Notes under the pieces: model-generated | Seen by the model: only the letters and a program-made list of their open reading frames with translations | What the model was told of the DNA's origin: nothing | The model's database searches: none | In this document: positions 44,740 through 57,249 of the stretch, piece by piece | Position numbering within the stretch: position 1 is the stretch's first letter | Layout: every line of letters begins with the position of its first letter | Assembly (NCBI GenBank): GCA_037127315.1 | Contig: JBBBDQ010001454.1 | Location: 2,081,001 to 2,145,000 of the forward strand | Source of the DNA: Ascarosepion bandense | Taxonomy: Eukaryota > Mollusca > Cephalopoda > Sepiida > Sepiidae | DNA length: 64,000 bases | Direction: 5' to 3' | Position numbers and translations under genes: made by a program

Positions 44740-45470
44740 TACACACAAGACATGAAATAATGGAAAAAGCTAATGAACATTTCTGGCAAGAGACGTTCAC
44801 CAAGTGAAAAACATTAAAATACTGTATTTTATCTGGGATCCAACACAGACTTCTAGCACCCGTGACAGCTATATAAACGACAGAAAATGCAGATGAACGG
44901 ATTAAGTATTAGTTTTTATGCTACTCTATTCAATAGAAAATGCATGCCTGTCTATTTAGTATTTCAAACGTCAACGTTGGGAGTAAATGAGGACGCTTCT
45001 GTATAGGTATTTACACAAATTAACTTTCCTGGTCATATAATTAAAACTGCCAGTGAGGATAGAAATTATTGAATGTTGGTAATTACAGAATAGATAGTTC
45101 ATTAATGTACAAAATTTTACGCAATCCGTTACGAAATAGATTAAATCCGACATATATTTAATTTATTTGATTAAACATTATTGAAACAGTATAAAGAGTA
45201 TATTTATTTATATCTACGATCCTGAATACTAATATTCAGGCCAGTAGATCTGAATAAATATACTAATTATAAACAAAGAGAGTATCTGCTCAAATACAAG
45301 CATCCATTGAAAAACAATGTTTCAACAAATAAATAAAATTATCACAGTTAATCAATTTCATAACGCAAAATTTCGTTTATATATATGAAGATACAAAAAC
45401 AGAGTAGATATGAATTCTTCGAAAAATAGAGGTATTATTTTGGGCTTTGATTGTAATGCCATCGTGGTCA
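44740..45470. other. Intergenic, nothing identified
   Basis: AT-rich, no recognised element. Confidence 0.4.
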
Positions 45471-45471
45471 A

Positions 45472-45540
45472 GTGTTCCAAGATGCTTCAGATCAATTGAG
45501 GTTTTCCCCTAGGTTCGAATCCTACCTGAAGATACATATT
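45472..45540 (+). other. tRNA-like segment with box A and box B
   Basis: GCCATCGTGGTCAAGTGTTC (box A like), a 5-bp anticodon stem CTTCA/TGAGG around GATCAAT, and a perfect box B GGTTCGAATCC. Position 33 is A instead of T, the T stem has a mismatch and the acceptor ends do not pair, so it is a SINE head or pseudogene. The loop would present UCA. Confidence 0.5.
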
Positions 45541-45959
45541 CTCCTAAAAAGATTTCTATATTATTAAGGCCGATAGATATAAATCTACTGTTTAATGGTG
45601 ATCCTCCCCATGTGTCATCAGTGTCACCGCAAACGATCGATAGTCTGGGAGCCAGAATAGGAAAAAAATCTTTGTGAAATTAACAAATATATATACATTC
45701 TTTTCGGTACAGTATTTGGTCTGAGTTTATTACTCTTCCATGCAGACAATTTTAATTCCAACTATAGGAATTTAACACTTTATCTAAGTTATAGGATGTA
45801 ACACTTTATTTAAGTTACTTGATCTGGCAACGGAGGTTTTTCTATGGTAGGCAGTCACATGACAACACGTCTCTCGTGCTAACTCAACCCGTACCAGTCT
45901 AATCCTAACTCTAAACTATCACTCTCAAGAACTAACTCAAGTCAACTGTCGAATCTGTT

Positions 45960-46144
45960 TCGAGTATCATGCCTCAGCCGGGTCTCTCCGGTTTGCACCT
46001 AATGTCTTTTGGTCTGCGATGTGTCTGTTTCTCCGCCGGATATTTTTGGTCTGATCACACTCTGTTCTGGACTGCACCCGTCTCTGTCTTGAATGCATTC
46101 TCCGTTCTGGTCTCTGGTTTGTCGACTTTTCCTCTTCACGATGA

Positions 46145-46202
<58 letters not shown>

Positions 46203-46400
46203 TCTAGAGGGGATGATCCCCCCGGGCTCAAGAGGCGAGAAACGCCAGCCGAGCTGAATCTCTCAGTATGGCTGGTCGAACTCAAGCTCTACTCACTTGT
46301 TTTTAAAACTCGCTGACTCTTGCTTATATTGAGCCTCACATCCAGCTGAGGTGGGTGTAAAGCGCTTTCTGTGCGGTAGCATTTCCAAATGGCCAATCAG
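45960..46400. other. GC-rich block around a (CT)n run, unidentified
   Basis: CAGCCGGGTCTCTCCGGTTT (CCGGGTCTCTCCGG is a near-inverted pair), CGCCGGATATTTTTGG, then (CT)n at 46149-46205, GATGATCCCCCCGGGCTCAA, GAGGCGAGAAACGCCAGCC and AGGTGGGTGTAAAGCGC. Base composition differs sharply from both flanks. A 115-residue frame spans it but is mostly Ser-Leu from the CT run, so I do not call it a gene. It could be an LTR-like or untranslated piece of a transposon. Confidence 0.35.
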
Positions 46401-47970
46401 AGATCCTTCTTTTGGCCACCTGATCAACTTCGTATCCTTCTATGCTGTGTGAGTGCGAATTACTGTCTAGCCCAAACAGCCACATCTAATTATTACTCTA
46501 AAATTTATTTTCCATCGAATATTTGTGTGCTCGTTTTTCACATTTGTGTTTTATCATTTCAAAACCCCTTGCCAACAATGACTAAAAAGAAGACAATCTC
46601 TCGATCTGAGGTGTTTCCATTTATGTAGTCATTTTCGCTTTGTATACAACCGTCGTAAGAAATGATCTTGCTTAGGTTGAAAGAAAACATTATGTTTCTT
46701 TTTTAATTATCAGCGTCACAAAATTCCCTAAAAACAAAGAAACTTTATTTCTGAGAATTCCGTCTCTCTTTCTGATCAGAAGTGGCCTGTCCGTAAATGT
46801 CATAAAATCTATTCAACAATTTCTCATGCAAGAGAAAAGATTCTGTTTATAATGAAATCATAGTCAGTTGTCATTTTATTAATGGTCATTAAATTTTTAC
46901 AATAACTTTTTCGCGATAATGGCTATCCTGAATTTGGTGACAAAATATCATACAGAATTTTAATCTTTCTAACCGAATTTTGTGGCTAGTAGCCAAGAGT
47001 CGTAAAAACTTTATCTTGTATGGTTGTTCGTTTTCGATGGTCGTAAATTTATCTATCTATTTTTCTTGGGTGGTCGTTTTAGAATATCCTTCTTCTAACT
47101 TCAATCGCGTGAAGTAGAAAGAAAAGAATAGAAAATTCAATTATATTTTTTCTTTTTTTCTTCCCTTTTTTTTCGGCATCACAAACAGTGTTACACAATT
47201 ATAAAAAGTAGAATATCTACTCAAATACGGGTATCCATTAAACTAATGTTTAAAAAATAAATAGTTCATTAATTATTGGCTCACGGCAATATAGCACGGA
47301 CATTTCTGTTTTACAAGCTATCATTATCATCAGATTTTAATCGCTATTTCCGATTTCTTTTTCATGTTTATCACGATTTTTCATCTATTTTCACATTCTA
47401 TTCAACTCTGTTTCAATTTATACTCTTTTCTTTATGTGTTGCTTTATCTTTTCGAATCAAATTACTTCCTTGTGTTGTTCATTTAATATCTTTGGTTTTT
47501 GTTAGGATAATTTCTTTTCACAGTTTTCCGGTTGACATGCTTGCATTTATGTCTCTTCTCGATTTTATCTTGTTTCCTTCTTGATAATATTCCCCTCCAC
47601 ACACACTCTATTGCTTGTGTGTCTCGTTTCTTCTCTATTTTTTCGTTTCTTTTAAACTTCTTCACTTTCCCAGACATTCACATACATCATTCAGATTTCG
47701 CATATTGTAGCTGACATTTCTTGAGTAGGGTTTTTGACTTACTATTTTCTTGTAGGTTTTTAACACCAGATCTCACTTGACTGGTACATTTTCTACCATG
47801 TATTTTATATCCGTTGTCATTTGACGGAAGCGGAAGTGGTTTGCACTTGTTTTTAATAGTTAATGTCATTTTTCTCGCCAAACTGAGAGAAAAGATGCCT
47901 GACACACGATATAACAAAGCTATATTGGGAATCACTTTCTCAACAAATAGACTTTTATGTCGGTAGTCCT
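46401..47970. other. Intergenic, pyrimidine-rich, nothing identified
   Basis: Open frames of 60-100 residues are Phe/Leu/Ser-rich with no motif. Confidence 0.4.
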
Positions 47971-47973
47971 TAC

Positions 47974-47975
47974 GA

Positions 47976-48035
<60 letters not shown>
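47974..48035. repeat. (ATCT)n microsatellite
   Basis: About 15 units, then CTCAGTCTGTTCATATTTAT, which resembles the CTCAGTCGGTTTAAGG spacer beside the ATCT arrays at 9040-9100. Confidence 0.95.
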
Positions 48036-48755
48036 CAGTCTGTTCATATTTATCTATATACTTCGTCTTTTTCTTGTTTTTATTTAAAAAGGCATTCTTA
48101 TGTATTTCTTAACCATGTTTATTCACCCACCTAAATATTCCTACAATTTAAGTTCTTGTTTTTAATCCACAAAATATTTCCTTTCTCCATTCATTATTTC
48201 ATAATTTAATTCATTTTCTCAAAACATTTTTGTTTTCTCATTTATTCGTTTTTTTTCAATCTTTCTTCTCTCTGTAAACCAATATTTCTGTTTCTTTTAT
48301 TTCTATATCTTTTATCGCATTCTTTCTGCATAATATGTGTCAGCCCTCAAGCGTGAAGGGTATTGTGCTGAATTAAAATTACGGTAAGAGCAACTTCATG
48401 AAAACAATTTTAGGAAAATAAAATAGAAAGAAAAAATAATATTGTACACTCCCCATTCAATATGATATTGAGGATCTAACTCTGTTTGTTATAGTAATTA
48501 ACAGACTTTTATATCGGTGCAAATTATATAATTTAATACAAAAAGTCAAATAATTTATAACTTTATATTTAATACAGTTAGTTTAATAAAAGACACGACA
48601 CAATAATTAATGAATCAAAAATGCAAAATCAAGAGCAATATTCTTCTGGATGGGAAATACTTGATGATATAATTGTGTATAAGGCTAAAGTTAGCCCTGG
48701 CAAACCGAAGAAAAAGTCTGCATTCGGCCAACTAATCAGATGTTAAAACAAAAAT
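48036..48755. other. Intergenic, nothing identified
   Basis: T-rich then A-rich sequence; no element recognised. Confidence 0.4.
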
Positions 48756-48759
48756 AAGA

Positions 48760-49425
48760 AACCACAAAATTTTACAAATACAGACATAGACTGCTTTTTC
48801 ATAAATTACGCAAAAAGCATTTGACAAACTACGGTACAAGGATCTATTTGAACATCTAGGAAAACCATATCTATTTGGAAAGGATGTTAAAACAAGAAAT
48901 CATACTAGGACCAAACTGCCGGTATATGAATAGAAAATAAATTGAGTAACTACACAAAAATGGAAAGGGGCGTTAAACATATATGTGTCTTCTGAAAAAA
49001 AAATATCTGAGTTACAAGAAAAGGTGTATTCTAAAAGCGAAGCACAGTACTGAAAAACAGGAAATTCTTGTCAGAAACAATGTAAAGATTGCTGGATTAT
49101 GATATGACATCCACCCATTTATATGTCTGTGCATGCGGACAGATGAAGCGAAAACTGGTGGTAACTGAAATTATATATAAAAAAAAAAACACTGATAATT
49201 TTATGAACGGAGCACGTATGCAACAGAAAAACCTAAAAAAATGTCTATAAAAAGAACGATTTTACTTAGGATGAAGAAGGGGAAAATGAAATTTCTTAGA
49301 CACCAAACGAGAAAGAAGGGCTTGTCAAACTAAACACTCACAGGCTATATTGTCAGTAAGAGAGGGTTAGATAGAGCCAGGCAGCGAGCAACCTACTTTA
49401 AGGGGACATGGTACCTACAAGAAGG
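48760..49425 (+). pseudogene. RTE-like LINE relic, RT fragment with internal deletions
   Basis: DIDCFFINYAKAFDKLRYKD and LFEHLGKPYLFGKDVKTRNH keep the catalytic-Asp block (FIDYxKAFDK in the family), so the Asp is changed to Asn. Later GNENEIS-like text, GLVKLNTHRLYCQ and the end GGACATGGTACCTACAAGAA matching KG-x-GT-stop-RRR show the same family as 30540-32167. Large internal deletions join RT to tail. Confidence 0.6.
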
Positions 49426-49429
49426 AGAT

Positions 49430-49850
49430 AGAAAGTTTGAATGTGAGCCCTTTGATTAAGAGTGAAGTGATTAAAAGGACAATGGGTGTATAGGAATGGT
49501 TTTATATAGAAGGGAATGATGGAAAATCTTTCTCACAGGTAAAGAAGAGACTCGAAGCAACAAAACGTAATTCTACAGAAGGATACTGAGGATGCCATGG
49601 AAAAACAACGAACTTCTATATACAATGAAAACAAAATGTACACTTATACTTATCAAGAAGAGACAGTTGAAATATCTAGGGTACATTTATGAAGAAAAAA
49701 TTAAGGACAGACCGAAGGCAATAAGGAAAAAGTAGATCAACGTATAACATACAGGGCGAGCTTGAGGGAATAAAAGCATAGCAGGATAGAAAGTTGCGGT
49801 GAGCCATGATCACTAACGCCCTAAAGACACACTGCACAAAGAAAAAAATG
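49430..49850 (+). pseudogene. RTE-like LINE tail, second relic in tandem
   Basis: KRRLEATKRNSTEGY, MKTKCTLILIKKRQLKYLGY (across one frameshift) and AMITNALKTHCT match the family's EATEMWFYRR, KRQLKFLGHV and WxAMI-x-xVLKG-x-GT blocks. It begins just after the end of the previous relic, so two truncated copies lie head to tail. Confidence 0.6.
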
Positions 49851-50169
49851 GATGAAGAGAAGAAAAACAATGAAGAACAACGAGGGAGTCATACTTTGTA
49901 GATCATGTATGGAATAGAAACTTTCAATAGTATCGTACCCGATGCTAGAAAAAAACAATTAAAAGCCAAATGAGAAACGTTGGCCAAATGACGACCTTTT
50001 AAGAGTTACTTACTGTAGAATGTAGTACCAGATTAGTAGAAGAGGAAAGTGAAACCTCTTCAAGTACTTCTATGACCCATACCTTTAAAAAACTCCTTAC
50101 CCTCCACATTTGTAGTTGGGTATTGAATTATCTAGATAAGGATTCATTCAAGAAATTCCTCTGTGGAAG

Positions 50170-50590
50170 ACTTCCACCGTTTTTGTTTCCGTCATTTTAG
50201 AAGATGAGCCATACTCGCTACGTTTAGCAATGCGGGTTGACAAAGGCCATTTAAACCATAGCTCATTGTATAGGTGACCGTTGGCTCATAGGAGCTCTTC
50301 CGGTCTTTGACAAATCTTGTTTTTGGTCCTTCAATGTGCCTACAATACCTTCTTTACCGACCATCGACGATTTCTCAAAAGAAACCGTCTACCCAATTTC
50401 ACTCACAAAGCTTGGGTCAACCCGTGGTATGGTTTTCAGGTACTTTCCAAAGGTACCTCACGCTGGGATTGCTTCCTCCAGACCGATAATATCAAGAAGT
50501 CCCCTTCTTGACTAATCGACTGTGGAGTGATTCGAACCTGAGCTTCATGGTTAGAAAGCAAAAGTTCTAACCACGCGGCCACGCACTCAT
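50170..50590 (-). mobile_element. SINE-C (tRNA-headed)
   Basis: Minus sense head: GAGTGCGTGGCCGCGTGGTT AGAAC (strong box A, TGGCCGCGTGGTTAG), TTTTGCTTTCTAACCATGAA, GCTCAGGTTCGAATCACTCC (box B). The body continues GAGGAAGCAATCCCAGCGTG, ACCACGGGTTGACCC and GAGCTCCTATGAGCCAACGG, and probably reaches GTCAACCCGCATTGC near 50240. The single copy here leaves the 3' end uncertain. Confidence 0.6.
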
Positions 50591-50999
50591 TTAATTATAC
50601 TGGCCTGAAGATCTGCAAATGAAAGTGAAATTTAATAAGATCTCATTTACACACTGGCCGTTTAATTAGGTACACTTTGTGCAAATTTCTAATCAAATAA
50701 TGACGCAGTACCAACCAGGCATTCAAACATGATCATAGAAGAACTACTGAATCTTATTTCATGATTCAGTATGAGAAATAAGTTATGATAAGTGACTATG
50801 ATGGTAACATAATCATCATTGTCAGACAGTCAGGTCTGAGTATTTCAAAATTGCCAATTTTAGGGTTTACAGAGAATGGTCAACAAAAGAAAAATAAAAT
50901 CTAGTGAGTAGTAATTCTGTGTTTGAAAATCACTTGTTTATTGTAGAGAATTAGCGCTACATGTCAGAGATAAGAGAAAAACAATAGTTGCTCAAATAA

Positions 51000-51420
51000 C
51001 GCCTCAGATTGAGCATTGAACAGTAATCCTGTAATAAGAAATACCTTTGTTGATGAAATAAGTCAGAGGAGAATGGTCAGACGCTTTCAAGCTGTTTCAA
51101 GCTGTTAGAATGTCAACGGTAACTCACATAACTAATCATTACAACGGAGGCATATGGAAGAGTATCTCTGAAGTTCGAATTTTGAAGCAGATGAGATACA
51201 GTTGCAATTCTTTAGGCAGAAATTACTTTTTGATAAAAGAGGAGAATGACTAAACCAGTTCAAGCTGTTAAAATATCAGCTGGTAGCTCAAATGACCAAT
51301 CTTTACAAAGATGACATAGGTAGAAGTATATTCAACACAACACGTCGTGTCTTGAAGCAGCAAGACCAGAAGACTAAACCTAACTTCAAGAAAGAACAAT
51401 AAACTGAAACGACAATTTGC
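51000..51420 (+). pseudogene. Tc1-like transposase N-terminal fragment, duplicated
   Basis: Two similar blocks ~165 bp apart. VTHITNHYNGGIWKSIS then EVRILKQMRYS begins at 51119, and LVAQMTNLYKDDIGRSIF then NTTRRVLKQQD begins at 51280. Both resemble the second helix-turn-helix of Tc1-like transposases (I-x-x-x-YN-GG-R-x-IS-x-TTVRR-LK). The blocks lie in different frames and no catalytic DDE part follows, so this is a partial, internally duplicated relic. Confidence 0.5.
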
Positions 51421-51904
51421 TAAGGATCACAAAAATTTCGGAATTTAAAAATCGGGAAAAACACTACGTGATAGTTCTTACGAAGAAGAATACGCATACA
51501 CAAACAAACACAAAAGCATCCCACACGCACACGTGTGCGTGCGTGTGTGTCTCTGTCTTTGTCTGTATCTGCGATAACTATATATTTCTATATATAGATA
51601 ACAATATAGGGAAAAATCTAAAATACCCAGCATTCCTTGTATGTATGTAGCTGTGTATGTGTACGTATGTGTGTGTTTGTGCGAGAATTGTTATTTCTTA
51701 AAGGAGAAATTTTGCATATAAGAATGTCCAGGAATAGAATGGCGAAAAATTATCAAGGTAATAAACATAAAATATTAAATTTGTTGACTTAAAAGCAATC
51801 AAAAGACCATCTTTCACACAAAGAGAAAAGTTCATTCTGCGTTAAGATATACATGAAGACTGATGTGAAAAAGTTGAGAAAATCCAAAGAAGTATTCGTA
51901 ATGT

Positions 51905-52300
51905 GATCGATCCTGTCTTGTTATCTCAACTTCAGTCAGTTTCTCACCGACGTGACGTGACCTAACTCTGTCTTTTATACAAATATTTTAATGGAAAATA
52001 TTATGAGAAATTTTTCCCTTAGTACATCGGCTACATTAATTTAAATGTGCTACGAGATTGGAAACAATATTTTGACCGTTTTACTGTCGAAATAGCAAAA
52101 TGAAACCGTCTCTTATATTCTAATATTTTCTTTCTTGCATTTATCACTTACAGAAATTTGTTCTGACCTTTTGCTTCTCAATCTGTGTGCAACATCAATC
52201 GTCAGCTTCCATCTTCCTGAACCCTGCTTCTTTATTGCCTTTCCTAACTTATTTTCACGATAGTCTTTGCACCCTTTTTCATTCTTTATAACACCCTGCT
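51905..52300. repeat. Dispersed repeat D, copy 2
   Basis: Counterpart of 25790-26190, same orientation, sharing ordered words listed there. Also TTGTTCTGACCTTTTGCTTC and CATCAATCGTCAGCTTCCAT against CAACGTCAATTGCCATCTTT. Confidence 0.45.
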
Positions 52301-52721
52301 TCTTAGTGACATTATCTTCTTGCTTAGAGTCAAACGATTGAAAAACAATTTAGTTGAAAGACTCGAAACTTTAACAAAAACAAGAGTTGAAATACTGCTG
52401 AAGATTATAGTATCCTGAGAGGCCCATATGAACGTGAAAAATGATAACATTAATTTATTCAGTTTTACAAATTTGTTAATTAATCAGATGTTTCATTAGC
52501 TTATATCTTTTGTAGTTTATTCATAAATAAAATGTTTTGTTTAAATTAGTTTCTTAGCATATCTGACATCACTAAGACAAATTATTATCAATATACATAA
52601 TAAGGGCAGACATTATATGTTGAAACTCAAAGAGATAGATAACTTATATTATGGATATGCGTAAATATAATTATATGGACTTTTATTCTAGTTTTGATTC
52701 GCGGAACACGCTCCCAAATGT

Positions 52722-52814
<93 letters not shown>

Positions 52815-52905
52815 TTTATGTGAAAACGTCTCTCATTAAACTGACCAGAGTCTTCACTTCTATCGTCACTCCTCAGAATATATATATATATATATATATA
52901 TATTA
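52722..52905. repeat. (TA)n-(TG)n and second (TA)n
   Basis: About 22 TA then 22 TG units (52722-52813), and a further TA run at 52878-52903 after a 64-base spacer. Confidence 0.95.
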
Positions 52906-52989
52906 GTTTGTGTGGGTGGGGGTGCATCATTCTGGCTCTTTAAATTCCTGGTCAGTCTGGCGTCAATAAAGTATTTAATTTATGCAAAT

Positions 52990-53965
52990 AAAATATTCAC
53001 TTCAAGTAAATGACGAAAACTGAATAAGGGGCCTATTTATGTGACAGGGAATGGTCTATAGCGCTTATCAGATTCATAAAGAATAGTTTAGAGAATAAAT
53101 TTTCTGGGACAATGACAATTTTATCTACACTTATCTGAACTAAAGCCAGTGTGAAACGATATCCTGTCACGTTACTGAGAAAGAATTTAATGAATCACTA
53201 AATTCTCACGTCTTGCGAGAGTCGATAATTATGCATTTAACCAAAATTTATGACTTCTCCACTTTTTGTTCAAATCGTTTATATAATTTAGGTTCCCAAC
53301 AGGTGGGTAATTACATAGCATCTTCCTTCCTTCCTTCCTTCCTTATATTTTCATTTTTATCCCATTCTTGTCTCTGTTCGAATTTATTTAACTACCTTTG
53401 TTAATTCTTGGTTTACTATCTTTCTCTGGTCTTTTTGCACGTATCTACTCATGAACGCACACACACATGCGAGAGCATACTCATGCGCACAAACACACAC
53501 ATGCGAACAAACACATACACATACACACATATATATAATTATATATTTATAGAGAAAATGGGAGAGAGAGAGTAAGGCAGACAAAAGAGACAGAAAGAAA
53601 GACTATTTCATAAAGACTTATCTTACGACTGCTACTTTCACAGATACATCCCTCGTCAGAGTATGGTAAATCTATTAAAATCTATAATAAATATCATATT
53701 TATATACATTTCATAAAAAACGCTCATCATTAACTTCAAACCATAACAATTTAATCATTGACTTCATCTCTCTCCCCTATCACTCTCTCTGTGAGAAAGA
53801 GAGAGAGAGAGAAAGAAAGAGAGAGAGAGAAACCCAAGTTTTTTGCAATTACGTTTGTTATGATGCAAAACAGGTAGAAGATATACAAAAGCATTAATTT
53901 ATGACACTTTTAATACAACTGCATCCTAAACTTAAATTCAACGTTGTTGGCCAGCAGAACTTTGT
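52990..53965. other. Intergenic with small low-complexity patches
   Basis: (TTCC)n at 53320-53345, AC-rich sequence at 53457-53530 and (GA)n at 53790-53831. Otherwise nothing identified. Confidence 0.5.
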
Positions 53966-53969
53966 TGTA

Positions 53970-54428
53970 GGAAAAGATATTGCCATTTTATTCCGTGATT
54001 CATATTACGCATAACATTGAAACGTCAACAAAGAATGTTGGAATCGTTTGTGACACATACTACACAAAACATTGAACCGTCGTCTAAGGTTGTTGACAAT
54101 TTATTCTGTGACCCACATTACGCAAAATATTAAACCGTCGACAAAAGATGTTGACATTTTATTCTGTAACGCATGCTTTGCATAACATTAGACCGTCGAC
54201 AAAGGATTTTGCCATTTTATTCTGTGACACATGCTACGCAAAATCTTGAAACCAACAACTAAGGATGTTGACATTTTATTCGGTGATTCATGTTACGCAA
54301 AATTTTGGAGCGTCGACAATGTTGGCATTTTATTCTGTGACAAATGCTTAGGCAATAAATTTGATCGTCGACAAAGGATGTTGACATTTTATTCTGTGAC
54401 ACCTGATACGCAAAACATTCGAGCGTTG
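53970..54428. repeat. ~58-bp minisatellite, ~8 units
   Basis: Each unit contains CGTCGACAAAGGATGTTGAC, ATTTTATTCTGTGACACATG and CTACGCAAAACATTGA with substitutions and small indels. The GTCGAC core is a SalI site in several units. Open frames across it are repeat artefacts. Confidence 0.9.
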
Positions 54429-54429
54429 G

Positions 54430-55392
54430 CATTATAAATCTGAATCATATTTTGTCTTAAATTAAGTGAAATTTCAAAAATAAGTAATATAAATATTCTT
54501 ACCCGATGTAGCGTATATATATATATATATAAGCACAGAAATGTCTAGAAATAAACGCAAATACCTAAGCATCCATTATCAAATACGGAAATAGATCTTT
54601 TATGCCTGATGTGTAGGGAATGCTAAATATACCACATTTACACAAAGTTAAAAATTATCTTAAAATATCTTCATTTTCTGTTTCCTAGCTTTTATAAAGT
54701 ACCACCGAAGAGACATTTTAACTGAATCGTAAAGACTTTGTTTTTATGCGTTGCTCGAGAACTATTTCTGTTATCTTCCTATTAGAAAAAGCTTTGTTTT
54801 ACTATTGTTTTACGATAAAGATATACGTGATAAGCATTGCAGCGGGGTTGTTGCGGACAATGAAAAGGATTAAGACGGCACTTTCTTTGAGGGTGGGGAA
54901 GGGAAGTAAAAAATGGGAGAAGAGCGGATGTTCTTCACGCTAAAGCTTACGTAAAATGAACGATGCCACAAAAGACAGGATAATGCAATCTTTGGGGTCT
55001 GTATTCGTACTTGATCCTGTTTTGTCATCAATCCTTCAGCGTACACGCATTATCCCTTCACATTCCATTAAATCAATAATCGACAATCGATAGGCTTGCA
55101 ACTTGAAGATTCAGGTGGGATTATTTATTCTTTTGATTTTATTCGCTTTTATCTAGCCACGACGTGAGTGTGTGCACGTGCATAGTTTTTGTGCGAATGA
55201 TTTTTTTTCTTGCCTTCTTTGCGTGTACATTTGACAATACAAGCTTTTATACTTTTGACGTTTGGCGGAAATGAATGAATGATTACTTGTGCACGTTTAA
55301 GCAATATTTTTTGTCTCCCGCTCGCCAGCTATTCTTGGCTACTTTGAAGCAGCAACTATATAGATTGTGTACAGATATGATTAGAAGTTAAT

Positions 55393-55450
<58 letters not shown>

Positions 55451-56350
55451 TAGTTTTTGATCATAATTAAATTAAAGCAGAATCCAGTCGTATTAAAAAT
55501 TACTCAATACATTTATATTGTAGGCTGTTGAATATTTTTTCATTAGGAAGTAAGTTATTTCTGCAACCTAGGTTTCAAATTTTGGTATATTTATGCAATT
55601 TATAATAACTGATTTTCTAATGTTTTTCAAATAGGATATTTATGAACGCCCGAAAGGAATTTTTAAACAAATTTTCAAAATTAGAAATGGGTTACTTATG
55701 GGTCTTAAACACTTTCATCTAGGTTTGTATGATTCTAAGATGTATTTTTCGTGTGATTACATCTGGAAATTATTTCTCATGTTTCATTTAGTAGTTTATT
55801 TTTGTTTTGGAAACAATATTTTGTCTAGCTTTTCTTCTTTATACAATCTGCAGACGTCACCACTGTTGTAAGGTTTAGCTTTATTTTCGGTAGTCCATGT
55901 TATATCAATGTCTTTTCCATTTTTCTGTTTTCATTTCCTGGATCAGAGGGTTTTAAGATTTTTACTTTTAACTGAATGCATGGATTATTTCATGTATGTA
56001 TCAAGATACATACATAAAACAATTCATACATTCAGTAGAAAAAAAGAATAATATAGTGATTTTTAAAAATACGCGCGAATGCGCTTAGTAATTATTTTGA
56101 AATTTTAAATTTATCCGTTGTAACTATGGAATTTCTTGCAAAACAAGATTTTCAGTATAAGAGAGATGACCAGAAGTTGGTAGAATGCAGATTTTATCGC
56201 AATTGATCCTTAAAATATTCTATAATTTCTTAAAGAAGATTTGTATTCTAAAATATAACTTCAACTAAACTGTAAAATAAAACACACATATCGCTGCCTT
56301 TAATCATCATATTCACACAGTCATGTATAAATAGAAAAGCTGAGTATCAT
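54430..56350. other. Intergenic, (TA)n only
   Basis: (TA)n at 54513-54530 and 55397-55446. At 55993-56018 CATGTATGTATC and GATACATACAT form a perfect small palindrome. No element recognised. Confidence 0.5.
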
Positions 56351-56354
56351 GAGT

Positions 56355-56496
56355 AGAATAGCAGAACAGATTGTGTTCTATAGCCTTGTTTGGCAAACAC
56401 TCTAACACGCAGAAATATATGGCAATCTTCTGCCTAGTCAGTCATGGATTGAAAGAAACATGATAATCCAAGCGTGTATCACCAATAACAATTAAC
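56355..56496 (+). mobile_element. SINE-A, 3' part
   Basis: AGAACAGATTGTGTTCTATA, GGCAATCTTCTGCCTAGTCA, GTCATGGATTGAAAGAAACA, CCAAGCGTGTATCACCAATA, then ATTAACTGATCTATCT. The tail merges into (ATCT)n-(TA)n. Confidence 0.75.
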
Positions 56497-56498
56497 TG

Positions 56499-56570
<72 letters not shown>
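56492..56570. repeat. (ATCT)n-(TA)n at SINE 3' end
   Basis: About 10 ATCT units then about 20 TA units directly at the SINE tail. The SINE may have seeded the array. Confidence 0.9.
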
Positions 56571-56572
<2 letters not shown>

Positions 56573-57151
56573 ATATCTGGATCGAAATCGACACTATGAA
56601 TAGAACAAATAAAGAACAGGTAGGAAAAATACCTTTAATCTAAGATGTTTCACTTTAACAAGCTTCGTCTTTAAAAATCTCTGAGGAAGCTTTTAAAGTA
56701 AAACAGTTTAGATTAAAGCACCTTTTTCCTTCTGTTCTTTATTTATTCTATTGATAAATGATGTCAATTTCGTAAACAGAGAGGATAATCAAAAAATATC
56801 TCTTTAATAGGAAGTATTAAATCTGTATAGAGAGCTGAATGGATATTATCCACATACATAAAAGAAAACTCAATATATCATCTGATGTGGTAATAAACTG
56901 TAATTTTTTTTGACGGGTGTATAAAACCATCTTTTCAGACCAGAATTTCATTTTGTTTAAATTTTCTTAGAACATTTAAAATAATTTTCAACAAAATGGA
57001 CCCAAGTAATATGACTCAGAATGGAAATCGTTAGTGTTATCTTTTTAGGGTCATAAAGGTAGGAGAGAAATTGTTTGTGTAGTAAATATGGCTGGATTTG
57101 ACAGAAAGCATAACCATAAACGAAGCACACACATACACATACACATACACG

Positions 57152-57154
<3 letters not shown>

Positions 57155-57239
<85 letters not shown>

Positions 57240-57240
57240 T
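57155..57240. repeat. (CA)n-(TA)n compound microsatellite
   Basis: About 20 CA then about 18 TA units. Confidence 0.95.
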
Positions 57241-57249
57241 CGTATGGAT

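Noticed and set aside
45472..45540. Functional tRNA with UCA anticodon
   Set aside because: Position 33 is not T, the acceptor ends do not pair and the T stem has a mismatch. It is better read as a SINE head or pseudogene. The tRNA-like segments at 36600, 41105 and 50515 were rejected as genes for similar reasons.
45969..46316. 115-residue open frame
   Set aside because: Half of it is Ser-Leu from a (CT)n run and the rest shows no domain; kept only as an unidentified GC-rich block.
52651..52930. Several open frames across the TA/TG run
   Set aside because: They encode alternating Ile-Tyr and Cys-Val from dinucleotide repeats. The same reasoning removes frames at 579-794, 15457-15741, 16654-16869, 35283-35468 and 56957-57358.
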